The notes under the pieces were generated by a model. That model worked only from the letters and a program-made list of their open reading frames with translations, was not told the DNA's origin and made no database searches. Positions 8,554-16,848 of a stretch of DNA of 64,000 nt are shown piece by piece (position 1 is the first letter of the stretch; the number at the start of each line of letters is the position of its first letter). The DNA is from a virus. The position numbers and the translations under genes were made by a program. The stretch spans positions 29,866 through 93,865 of IMG/VR virus record IMGVR_UViG_3300021171_000005; one strand, given 5' to 3'.

Positions 8554-11500
8554 TGACCGGATCATTACAGCTTGCAGGAGCGCAGAGTCAGAAACCACCG
8601 CGCTATGCCCCGCTATACACGTCGAGGTTTTGGAGCGGTTTAAACACTAATCGCTCTCCTCTTCGAAGTGCGGGGTCTGCATACGAGGAACGTTATCTCG
8701 GCACGCGGGGCGACGCACTTATCGATGGCAGTAATTGTGAAATTACGCCACGTCTGACGCTTGCTCGTAGGCCGGGCAATCCTGTCTATAATTCCAGCAC
8801 TTTTGGCCCGGTAGATGCGTTTTATTCCTTCAGGGAATTTAACGCTACAACCGAGCAAATCCGTGTCATGGTGGACGAAACCACTGCGCTATATGACGGA
8901 ACTGCCAATTCACGAATTCTAGTATTCACAAAGAGTTCGGGTGCTGGGCAGTCTTTCATGCAGTCGGTCGGAAACAATCTTTTCTTTGCCAACGGCATTG
9001 ACCAAAAGAAATGGGTCCAGACGTTGTTTACCCGCAATGCGAGCGGGGCACTGCCGAACATTGCCAATAGCACAACTCTGAGCACCGTCAGTACACCATT
9101 TCTGACGACGTATGTAATCGACAGCAACGGCAATCTTCAGCAATTGCTGGCAACTTCGCTTACAACGATTTCTAACGTTGCGTATACTGCGCCGACCCTG
9201 ACCTTGACAGTTGGTTCAACTGCCGGGATTACGGTCGGACAGAATTACGTTATCTGGAATATGGCAACGGCGGTGTGGTTGGACGGCATGACGATTAACG
9301 TCGTCACTGCGAGTGGCACTACCGTAACCGCGACGTTAGTTAATGCCGCTCACGCCAATTATGCTTCTGCCGCCGATACCGGAAATTTCACGGTTATTGG
9401 CGGGACGCCTTCGGCTGTAACTGGGGGCAGTGTTCCGACTTGGAACACGACAGTACCTGCTGCTGGCAATACTCCTCCGTGGCAGGGCGGATTCACAGTT
9501 GACGGTACGGCTATTTGGGTTAATCGCGGAAATCCCGTAGAAAATTGGGGGATAGCGCAAACTACTTCACCCCCGACGGTAACTGTGGGTTCGGCGTCTG
9601 CCGCGTGGCACGCGAACACGTACTATTCCTTGCCGGGCGTGGTAATTGACACTCGTAGCAGCAATAACAATATTTGGCAGGCGACGACTACTGGAACCAC
9701 CGGTTCTACGATTTCATTTCCAACGTCTCCTTCTGTCGGCGATAATTTTACTGAAGGAACAATTGTCTGGCATTGCGTGGCGAACACTGCTTCGGCGGTC
9801 TGGGCCTCGCATACTAATTTTGCCTCTGGCGCTCTCATTGTAGAAACTGCCGGAGGAACGCCATGTCTGTTCCGGCTTTCCATCGCCCAACCTTCCGTTC
9901 AACTGTCCACGTTGATGACGGCGAAGTTTGTCGCTCACAGCGCTTCCGGCGTATTTGATGGTGACTGGGGCGGTTCGGTGGGCGCACCGGTTCTATTTGG
10001 CACGGCTACTCCGCTAGTAATTGCCGCGACCGCGACCAATATCAATTCGCATCTGTGGAATCGCTACAATACCTCCCTCCAGCCGATTGTGGTCTATACC
10101 CTTAACGGCGCGGGCGAGAGCAGCGCGGCTACCTCCACAACCCCGTGGGCGGGTGCTACAACGAACTGGGAAATGATGCTGTTTGGGACCATGACCGTCA
10201 ATCAGGCGGGTCCTGTCAGTTTTCTAGTTGGGCATAACGATGGGTTTTATCTTGGGATGGACGGCGGGGCGACGTACGTCTCGGGGCCGAATACCGGTTT
10301 GTCTACCCGTACTCTTAGCCCTTGGAATGGATATCCGCTGGTTGGTGGAAACAACGTTCCCGGCGATTTTAGCGCGGGTGAGACATTAACTGTAAACTGC
10401 CCAACCGCTGGTACGTACAATTTCGAATGGGCGTTCGCGCAAAAAGATACGTTCCAAGTATTCACGGTTACTGCGAACGGCGCTCAGATTACGCCCACTC
10501 CGCTTGAAACGGGAACGTCAATTCCCAGTTTTCCGGGATTCAGTAAAGCTTTTGCTCCCAATTACGCAAACATTGTCGAAACTCAAATCGGCAACCCAGC
10601 GGTTCCATCTGTTCCGGGGAGCAAGGCATACGAATGGGACAATTTAGGACCAGTTACAGATTTTGCGTGGCGGGCTAAAGTTGCCGTTACGTTGGCGAAC
10701 ACCACGATCACCGATCCGAATAATAACACCGAAGCGCCCTTCGAGGCTGGTGTTAGCGGAACGGTAACGCCGACGTTTGCTACCGGCCTTAATCAGCTTA
10801 CCAACGATAATCCAAATCTAGTTTGGATCAATAAAGGTCCAGCGTCCGCGCCAACTCCCGGCACGATTAGCGCTTTCAACGGCGGTTTTCAATACGTCGT
10901 AGCGTTAGTCAACACCATGACTAACACGGTTTCGAATGCTTCTGGGTTTAGTGTTGCGACAGGCAATTTCATCGGAGCTTCGGGAATCACCATTACCGGC
11001 GGGCTGCCCGCAACCGCAAACATCGATCCGCAATCCGATTGGGTCGCCATATTCAGAACAACGGATGGGCAAACCACGCCGTTCCTCATTCCCGGAACTG
11101 GAAATTCGATCTATACCGTTCCTCTTTCTCAATATCTTCAGAATGGATACGTAGATAGCACCCCGGATACGGGGCTGAACAATTTAATTGAGGCTCCGAT
11201 TGCGGGCGAGAACACCCCTCCGGCGAATGGCGCTCAAAATCTAACCTACCATCTCAGCCGCATCTTCTTCAGCGTCGGAAACACGGTTTATTGGACTTCT
11301 GGACCGGATGCGCCCGTAGGAAACGGAATCGAAGGTGTTGCCCCAGCGAATACCCAAGTATTTCCTTCGTTGGTGCGACGACTTGTTCCGACTACTGCCG
11401 GGTTGTTTGTATTTACGGTGTCCGATATATACGTAATCATCGGGCAGGGAACCGCCAGCAACCCAATTCAGCCCGCGTATCCGTATTTACAGGGCATTGG

Positions 11501-12269
11501 TCTATTGAACTACAACGCGCTTGATATTAATGGCGCGGATATGGGTTTCTACACGTCTGATAAGCGATTCGTTATTCTGAATCCGTCCTCGGGTCCGTCA
11601 GACGTTGGATTTACGATTGGCAATGTAATTACGTCGATCAGTCCTACTGCTGCGTATGTTACGTGGCATTCTTCTGGGGAAGATTCGGCGTGGTTCATCT
11701 CTAATGGTTCGACTGGATGGTACCGAGTCAGCCCAACTCCTTCACCGGAGCAGGGAATCACATGGTCACCTTTTGCCTCCATTGTTGGCGGGGCGAAGGC
11801 GGTCCAATCAATTGAAACCTCGCCGGGCGTGCATAATCTTTTGTTGGGACCAACGACCTCCGGTCCTATTCTGAATCGCAGCATCAGTTCATTTCAGGAT
11901 AATAGCAGCAACTATTCGTGGTTTGCGACGGTCGGCAGTCATGTGCTGGCGAATCCCGGACAGCTCGCCGAAGTGATGTTCTTGGCAGTGGATTCAGTGG
12001 CAATCGGAACCCCACCGTCGATTAGTGTAGTGTTCGACGAGGCCGTGCCTTATTACACGGGAGCATTCGAGCCGATTAATAACCCGGTGTACGATCCACC
12101 GACAACTCATCCTAGTGCCTCTCTTTATCAACAGAGATTCTATTTGTCCGAAACTGGACAACCAGCGGTGTGTCGGTCAATGCAGTATAGGATCGATTTC
12201 CCGGCGGAAAATGTGCAAAACGAAATCTTAAGCTGCACCGTCTTTGGCGCGTTGCTCGTGGAGCAATAA
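8553..12269 (+). CDS. Large tail-tube-like virion protein with PA14-like insert
   Basis: 1238 residues from ATG at 8553. This start overlaps the preceding stop as TAATG and avoids an unlikely 75-base extension. The early segment (SGLNTNRSPLRSAGSAYEERY, then TPRLTLARRPGNPVYN) is the 'all sites, R-P-G' opening seen in tail tubular protein B and other propeller-type tail proteins. The late part has a FVFTVSDIYVIIGQG-type propeller blade. Residues about 500-665 look like a PA14 carbohydrate-binding domain (SFLVGHNDGFYLGMDGGA, then TAGTYNFEWAFAQKDTFQVF). A role as tail tube or nozzle with a sugar-binding insert is inferred. Palindrome site 12145 lies in its 3' end. Confidence 0.65.
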   Translation: MTGSLQLAGAQSQKPPRYAPLYTSRFWSGLNTNRSPLRSAGSAYEERYLGTRGDALIDGSNCEITPRLTLARRPGNPVYNSSTFGPVDAFYSFREFNATTEQIRVMVDETTALYDGTANSRILVFTKSSGAGQSFMQSVGNNLFFANGIDQKKWVQTLFTRNASGALPNIANSTTLSTVSTPFLTTYVIDSNGNLQQLLATSLTTISNVAYTAPTLTLTVGSTAGITVGQNYVIWNMATAVWLDGMTINVVTASGTTVTATLVNAAHANYASAADTGNFTVIGGTPSAVTGGSVPTWNTTVPAAGNTPPWQGGFTVDGTAIWVNRGNPVENWGIAQTTSPPTVTVGSASAAWHANTYYSLPGVVIDTRSSNNNIWQATTTGTTGSTISFPTSPSVGDNFTEGTIVWHCVANTASAVWASHTNFASGALIVETAGGTPCLFRLSIAQPSVQLSTLMTAKFVAHSASGVFDGDWGGSVGAPVLFGTATPLVIAATATNINSHLWNRYNTSLQPIVVYTLNGAGESSAATSTTPWAGATTNWEMMLFGTMTVNQAGPVSFLVGHNDGFYLGMDGGATYVSGPNTGLSTRTLSPWNGYPLVGGNNVPGDFSAGETLTVNCPTAGTYNFEWAFAQKDTFQVFTVTANGAQITPTPLETGTSIPSFPGFSKAFAPNYANIVETQIGNPAVPSVPGSKAYEWDNLGPVTDFAWRAKVAVTLANTTITDPNNNTEAPFEAGVSGTVTPTFATGLNQLTNDNPNLVWINKGPASAPTPGTISAFNGGFQYVVALVNTMTNTVSNASGFSVATGNFIGASGITITGGLPATANIDPQSDWVAIFRTTDGQTTPFLIPGTGNSIYTVPLSQYLQNGYVDSTPDTGLNNLIEAPIAGENTPPANGAQNLTYHLSRIFFSVGNTVYWTSGPDAPVGNGIEGVAPANTQVFPSLVRRLVPTTAGLFVFTVSDIYVIIGQGTASNPIQPAYPYLQGIGLLNYNALDINGADMGFYTSDKRFVILNPSSGPSDVGFTIGNVITSISPTAAYVTWHSSGEDSAWFISNGSTGWYRVSPTPSPEQGITWSPFASIVGGAKAVQSIETSPGVHNLLLGPTTSGPILNRSISSFQDNSSNYSWFATVGSHVLANPGQLAEVMFLAVDSVAIGTPPSISVVFDEAVPYYTGAFEPINNPVYDPPTTHPSASLYQQRFYLSETGQPAVCRSMQYRIDFPAENVQNEILSCTVFGALLVEQ
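12145..12160. repeat. Dispersed palindrome site (stoperator-like)
   Basis: TGTCCGAAACTGGACA, arms intact, inside the 3' end of the tube-like gene. Confidence 0.7.
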
Positions 12270-12964
12270 TGGCAACGATCCAAGAAGCAATTAACAGAGA
12301 TACATCTGGATATACGCGGCAGGATAACCCTTCTACTCCGGCTCACCAGATAGAAGAATACATGCTCCCGCCTCGCAATGTAATCCAGATTTGTTCTCTG
12401 CCTAATTTGCCGGGCATTTTTCCTTCGACCAACAACATCATCGATTTCCACGTTGGCGGCAAGGTTCCTCAATTTCGCGCACCACTGGCCGCGCCGGTTA
12501 CTTCGCAAGGATCGTCTACAACTACAACCGCCGTCATTACTGCAACTAGTTCAGGCGGCTCTACGACGCCCGGCAATCCTCCGACTTCAAAGACAGCCTC
12601 GATAACAACTCCCATTATCATTTCAGGGAATACGTTTCAAGGCACGATTCTGTTAGCGAAGTCATTTTTATTGTATACCTTGGCCGTCAATAATGCTTGC
12701 CGGGTCCGGCTGTATTCTACGTCTTCCGCGCAATCTACAGATTTATCACGCGGTTTAGGAATTCCGGTAGGGCTAGGAACGGGGCAGGGAATTATCTCGG
12801 ATGTTGAAATCGACTCAGCTCCTACGATATTCCAATATACGAATACCGATGGATCGAATGGTGACAATCCACAAGGCAATGTCGTGTATGTAACTATTAC
12901 TAATTTAAGTTTATCGAACGTCGCTATAACAGCGACCATTACGTATATCCCCTTACAATCCTAA
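12269..12964 (+). CDS. Putative virion/tail protein
   Basis: 231 residues. A short helical start (ATIQEAINRDTSGYTRQD) is followed by a Thr/Ser/Pro-rich linker (about 80-112) and a beta domain ending VAITATITYIPLQ. It overlaps its neighbours by single-base TAATG junctions. No family was recognised; the composition suits a tail accessory protein. Confidence 0.55.
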   Translation: MATIQEAINRDTSGYTRQDNPSTPAHQIEEYMLPPRNVIQICSLPNLPGIFPSTNNIIDFHVGGKVPQFRAPLAAPVTSQGSSTTTTAVITATSSGGSTTPGNPPTSKTASITTPIIISGNTFQGTILLAKSFLLYTLAVNNACRVRLYSTSSAQSTDLSRGLGIPVGLGTGQGIISDVEIDSAPTIFQYTNTDGSNGDNPQGNVVYVTITNLSLSNVAITATITYIPLQS

Positions 12965-13338
12965 TGATATTAAGAACCTTAGACGAGAACGATAAAGCAT
13001 TATTGGCCGAATGGATCGCGGCGGAGCCCGATCACAGCAATAGTACACCTGATTTTTACTATACGCCGGGTACGAAAACTATTCTTTATTCTGATGAACA
13101 AGGTCCGGTCTGCGTGGTTCGATATTCATCGTCCCTTCGCCTCGATATCGATTTTTCACCCACTGCTGGGAAAGATAGAATTAAGAAAATGCTTTCGGCC
13201 AATTTACCGGAAGTTGTGAATCAAGCAAAAGCACAAGGTTTTAGTGAATTAGTTTTTGACAGTACGTCAAAAGCGCTGATTCGGTTCTGTGAAAAATTAG
13301 GATTTACAGTTTGTCCTGATTATCGGAAAACCTTTTAA
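12964..13338 (+). CDS. GNAT-like acetyltransferase-type protein
   Basis: 124 residues. The fold order (beta-beta GPVCVVRYSSSLRLDIDF, helix, SELVFDSTSKALIRFCEKLGFTVCPDY) matches small GNAT proteins found in phage structural regions. The final 'F-CEKLGF' block is typical of the acetyltransferase C-terminus. The usual Q/RxxGxG/A acetyl-CoA loop is not evident, so it may be a non-enzymatic relative. Confidence 0.6.
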   Translation: MILRTLDENDKALLAEWIAAEPDHSNSTPDFYYTPGTKTILYSDEQGPVCVVRYSSSLRLDIDFSPTAGKDRIKKMLSANLPEVVNQAKAQGFSELVFDSTSKALIRFCEKLGFTVCPDYRKTF

Positions 13339-13835
13339 TCAACGTGTTTCCATATTTGCCGATGGCAAATTGAACTGAGCGTTGATTCGCTAAGTTTAAA
13401 CATTGAAGACAGTTGGCGAAGTAAATAACCTTCCGCTCGCAACTGTCGAATCCGCTTCACGTCCTCTTCGGATATCTTTGATTGGCTGTGTGCTGATCCA
13501 ACAGATGCGAGGCCCGTTTGGTAGGCGTGGGTCTCGTTTTCCGAACGAGTTGACCATTCTAAATTACATGCTCGATTGTCTGTTTTAATTCCATTGATAT
13601 GGTTTACCTCTGATTTGTTATCCGGATTAGGAACAAATGTGACGGCGATCAATCGTGACACATATTTGTTAATTTGTTTTCCATTATCAACATGCATACA
13701 AACACGATGATAACCAATATTGTTTGTAGATGGAGTTAGAACTTGAGATTTTCCTATTCTACGAATATGCCCGTCAGTGGATGCTTCATAAAACTTGTCA
13801 TATCCGGGAATTGGTTTCCAAACTGGCTTAATCAT
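13335..13835 (-). CDS. HNH homing endonuclease with NUMOD4-type N-terminus
   Basis: 166 residues, antisense to its virion-gene neighbours. The N-terminus WKPIPGYDKFYEASTDGHIR is the NUMOD4 motif. The HNH core contains YVSRLIAVTF, EVNHINGIKTDNRACNLEW and STRSENETHA. The C-terminal helices (KISEEDVKRIRQLRAEG, then LSESTLSSICHRQIW) are a NUMOD/helix-turn-helix DNA-binding tail. It is inserted between the GNAT-like and internal-protein genes, with its own promoter, as expected of a mobile homing gene. Its 3' end overlaps the upstream convergent gene by four bases. Confidence 0.9.
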   Translation of the reverse strand: MIKPVWKPIPGYDKFYEASTDGHIRRIGKSQVLTPSTNNIGYHRVCMHVDNGKQINKYVSRLIAVTFVPNPDNKSEVNHINGIKTDNRACNLEWSTRSENETHAYQTGLASVGSAHSQSKISEEDVKRIRQLRAEGYLLRQLSSMFKLSESTLSSICHRQIWKHVD

Positions 13836-13841
13836 CCAAAT

Positions 13842-13870
13842 ATGATATCACATAAGGCGCGATAATGCAA
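13842..13870 (-). promoter_or_regulatory. Promoter for the HNH gene at 13835
   Basis: On the minus strand: TTGCAT (13870-13865), 17-bp spacer, TATCAT (13847-13842), then only six bases to the ATG. Transcription would start at or next to the start codon, giving a leaderless message. Confidence 0.5.
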
Positions 13871-14659
13871 TATATTTATACAACAATAACCGTCGATATG
13901 GTATCAGGCCAAGTCCTTGAGAAAGAAGGATTTTGGTACGACGGATTGACTGAATTAGCTTGTGGAGCCGGAACCGACCAAAAGCAAATCTATAATCAGC
14001 AGCTTGACAATCTAAATAGTCTAAGCAATCGCGCTCAACAAATATTTGGGGATTCGTCAAATATTTTCAATAGCTTAACCGCTGGTTTTGAACCAATTGC
14101 CGCAGCCGGTCCCGGTCAAAACGGATTTACCGCACCGGAATTGGCTAATCTTCAATCTCAAGCCATTACGCAGACCGGGCAGGCTTATCGTAATGCTGCA
14201 CAGGCCGCCGGAGAACGATCTGCCGCAGCGGGTGGAGGAAATGCTTTACTTCCAAGTGGCACTACTGCTCAGTTGCAAGCAAATATTGCACAAGCTGGAG
14301 CTGGCCAAACCGCCAACGAACTGTCAAATATTAATCTACAAAATGCCCAAGTCGGCAGACAAAATTGGTTGTCAGCTGCTGGAATTTTATCCGGTGCTCC
14401 CAATGTATTTAATCCTGCCATAAGTGCGGGGAATTCGGTTACTGGAGCAGGATCGGCGACTGCAAATACGGCAAATCAAATTGCTCAGCAAGACAATTCT
14501 TGGATGAATGTCGTTGGCGGGGCGCTCGGGGGGATCACCAGTGGACTTACTAGCGGCTTGATGAAGGGCAGTAGCGGCGGCTCTGGTGGCGGGGGCGGAG
14601 GAGGATTCCTTCCGTCGGATTCAGGTGGTTGGGGCGACGTAGGTTCATCGACAGGATAA
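13865..14659 (+). CDS. Putative internal virion (ejection) protein 1
   Basis: 264 residues. Helical and Ala/Gln/Asn-rich through the middle (NLQSQAITQTGQAYRNAAQA, NELSNINLQNAQVGRQNWL), then a Gly/Ser-rich tail with runs of Gly near 237-250. Such composition, and position before two much longer proteins of similar style, resembles the three internal core proteins of podoviruses. No sequence family was recognised. A later ATG at 13898 is an alternative start. Confidence 0.5.
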   Translation: MQYIYTTITVDMVSGQVLEKEGFWYDGLTELACGAGTDQKQIYNQQLDNLNSLSNRAQQIFGDSSNIFNSLTAGFEPIAAAGPGQNGFTAPELANLQSQAITQTGQAYRNAAQAAGERSAAAGGGNALLPSGTTAQLQANIAQAGAGQTANELSNINLQNAQVGRQNWLSAAGILSGAPNVFNPAISAGNSVTGAGSATANTANQIAQQDNSWMNVVGGALGGITSGLTSGLMKGSSGGSGGGGGGGFLPSDSGGWGDVGSSTG

Positions 14660-14661
14660 TT

Positions 14662-16848
14662 ATGGCAGATGATGATCAGGTAATAGAAGCACCAGAAGTA
14701 GACGAGTCTCCCGAACCGGATCAGTCCAGTTCTGGACAACCTCCGGTCGCTGCCGCGCCGATGGCTCCGCCTGCCCAGCCGCAGGGTCCGCCCATTCAGG
14801 TCGTAGCCGCGCATCCAAAGGCGAATCTTTTTCATAATCTCTTGAACGCTCTGGGGGGCGGGGATCAAACGCAATATTCCGTCGATCCACAAACTGGGGC
14901 GATGTCGGTTACCCGTGTTCCTCAAACTTCTGGCCAATTGGCTAAGGGAATCCTAGCCGGTGCCCTCACGGGAATGTTCGCGGGCGCGGGGGAGCGCGGT
15001 CCCGGAAGCGAAGGTCGATCCGCCGCCGCTGGATTCGCCGCCGCACAACAGCAACGCAATGCTGTTCAGGCACAGAACCAAGCAATGGCTAAGGAAGATT
15101 TTGAGCGCCAGCAACAGGCCAAAGTCCGCCAAGCGCAGATTATGAAGGCGAATTTCGACGCCATGAAATCTGCTTACGCTATCGGCAAGGAAAACGACGA
15201 ACAGAAAGATAAAATCGTTTCCAATCATGCCGATGATTTGGCTCAGTGGGCTAATACTGGAGCGGTTAAAGACAAAGACGTTCCGTCCGATCAATTGATG
15301 AAGAAAGGTTACGATCCGTCCAAATATATCGCAGTGCCGGATGGTAAAGTTGCTGTCTTCAAACCGGATGGCTCGCGGGCGACGGACGAAAATGGCGTTC
15401 CGCTTTCTCAACTGACGTACAGCGTTATCGACGGAACTACGCAGGCCCCGCTTACGCAAGAAAAATATGACAAGATGGTGAAATACGGCCTTCAGAAGCA
15501 GGGATCGTCTACACAAATTCCTGAAGGTGCAACCGTTTCTTCCGCAGTTCTGGCCCAAATGAATCATCGTATGGACCTCGTTGATCAGACGCAGAATGAG
15601 ATTGATAAGGCCATTGGACCGGGCAAAGTTAATGTAGTGGACAAGATCAAAGAGAATCCGGGATTATTGCCCGCCATTGAAGCCTACCACAACGATGGTT
15701 CCTCTACAGAAATCGACAATCAGATTAATAACCTTCAGGCAAAGAATCCTCAAGCTGCGGGGCTTATGCGTAGTTTGGTGGGTAAAGACGAACTCGAAGG
15801 TCTCAAGGAAAAACGCGAGGATCGTATCGCTGCTGGAAAAGCCGCAGCTACGGAAACCGCACGAATCAACGCCGAAGAAGGCACTCCAACTGGAAAAGCA
15901 AAAGCTAAGAAAGAATCTCAGCAACTAACTAACGAACAACTCGAAGGCCAAATTAAGCAACTAGATTTGGCTAAGAAAAAAGCCGAAGCCGCGCCCGCAA
16001 ATACTCAACACGGCCCACTTGAGAACGGTATCGATAATACGTATATAAATAGCTTACCTTCGGAAAAACAAAACGCAGTGCGTTTGATTGGCAAAGGAAC
16101 CATTCCATATACTGCTCAAGCCCTGCGTACTTCGGTAGGTCAGAATTATTTAGAAATCCTCGCCAATGCTTTCCCCGGAGATGCTACTCATCCGGGATTC
16201 GATGCTTCTCGTTTTCCAATATACGAGAAAACTCGTATGGGATTTACTTCGGGCAAAGAAGCTCAAGGTACCCGAGCATTTAGCACAGCAATGGAACACT
16301 TGAAGGAGGCAAATGACAATATCAGTGCCCTTTCTACCATTGGCGGATTAAAGGATTTAACTCAAATCGGAGCGTTCGGTTCTTCTGCTCGTCAACAAGC
16401 GAATCGTCTAAACGTGGCAAAAGATGCGGTCGGAGAAGAACTAGCAAAAGCGTATAAAGCGGGTGTAGCCGATAAAAATGAAGTTGAAGGTTGGAAAGAT
16501 AAGTTGAATACCAATGTTCCTAGTAAATTGAAAGATAATATTCAAGAAGTTGCCCGACTACTCAAAGGTCAATTCGATTCTTTGCAGTCTCAATGGGATA
16601 ATGGCTCTCCTCCGGGGATGGTTTCTCCATTGAATAATTTGATTTCGCCGCAAGCACAAAAAGCCTATAAAGGCATCATTGGGCAAGATATCGGATATGG
16701 CACGTCGGCAGGGAGCGCACAGAATCCGCCAGCAGCCCCGCAATCTCATACATTTAGTCTCAGCGCGTGGCAGAAAGCCAATCCTACCGGCGATGCGAAT
16801 GCTGCTAAAGCCGCCGCGCAAGCTCAAGGATATCAGGTCACAAATTAA
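14662..16848 (+). CDS. Putative internal virion (ejection) protein 2
   Basis: 728 residues from ATG 14662 (AGGATAATT upstream), preferred to an earlier in-frame ATG that would overlap the previous gene. An acidic/Pro-rich head (APEVDESPEPDQ) is followed by an Ala/Gly segment KGILAGALTGMFAGAGERGP that could interact with membranes. Long charged helices follow (RQQQAKVRQAQIMKANFDAM and others). Large alpha-helical proteins in this slot eject with DNA in T7-like phages; that role is inferred. Palindrome site 14723 encodes the SSSGQ stretch. Confidence 0.55.
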   Translation: MADDDQVIEAPEVDESPEPDQSSSGQPPVAAAPMAPPAQPQGPPIQVVAAHPKANLFHNLLNALGGGDQTQYSVDPQTGAMSVTRVPQTSGQLAKGILAGALTGMFAGAGERGPGSEGRSAAAGFAAAQQQRNAVQAQNQAMAKEDFERQQQAKVRQAQIMKANFDAMKSAYAIGKENDEQKDKIVSNHADDLAQWANTGAVKDKDVPSDQLMKKGYDPSKYIAVPDGKVAVFKPDGSRATDENGVPLSQLTYSVIDGTTQAPLTQEKYDKMVKYGLQKQGSSTQIPEGATVSSAVLAQMNHRMDLVDQTQNEIDKAIGPGKVNVVDKIKENPGLLPAIEAYHNDGSSTEIDNQINNLQAKNPQAAGLMRSLVGKDELEGLKEKREDRIAAGKAAATETARINAEEGTPTGKAKAKKESQQLTNEQLEGQIKQLDLAKKKAEAAPANTQHGPLENGIDNTYINSLPSEKQNAVRLIGKGTIPYTAQALRTSVGQNYLEILANAFPGDATHPGFDASRFPIYEKTRMGFTSGKEAQGTRAFSTAMEHLKEANDNISALSTIGGLKDLTQIGAFGSSARQQANRLNVAKDAVGEELAKAYKAGVADKNEVEGWKDKLNTNVPSKLKDNIQEVARLLKGQFDSLQSQWDNGSPPGMVSPLNNLISPQAQKAYKGIIGQDIGYGTSAGSAQNPPAAPQSHTFSLSAWQKANPTGDANAAKAAAQAQGYQVTN
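14723..14738. repeat. Dispersed palindrome site (stoperator-like)
   Basis: AGTCCAGTTCTGGACA: GTCC and GGAC arms intact, outer base changed. Within the second internal-protein gene. Confidence 0.65.

Noticed and set aside
13898-14659. Terminase, portal or major capsid gene
   Set aside because: None of the virion genes shows Walker motifs of a large terminase or a portal/capsid signature; these are presumed to be outside the window.
14953-15567. Long antisense reading frame over the second internal-protein gene
   Set aside because: It follows from codon bias of the real gene and has no ribosome site or protein-like composition. The same applies to those at 5760-6182 and 17256-17882.
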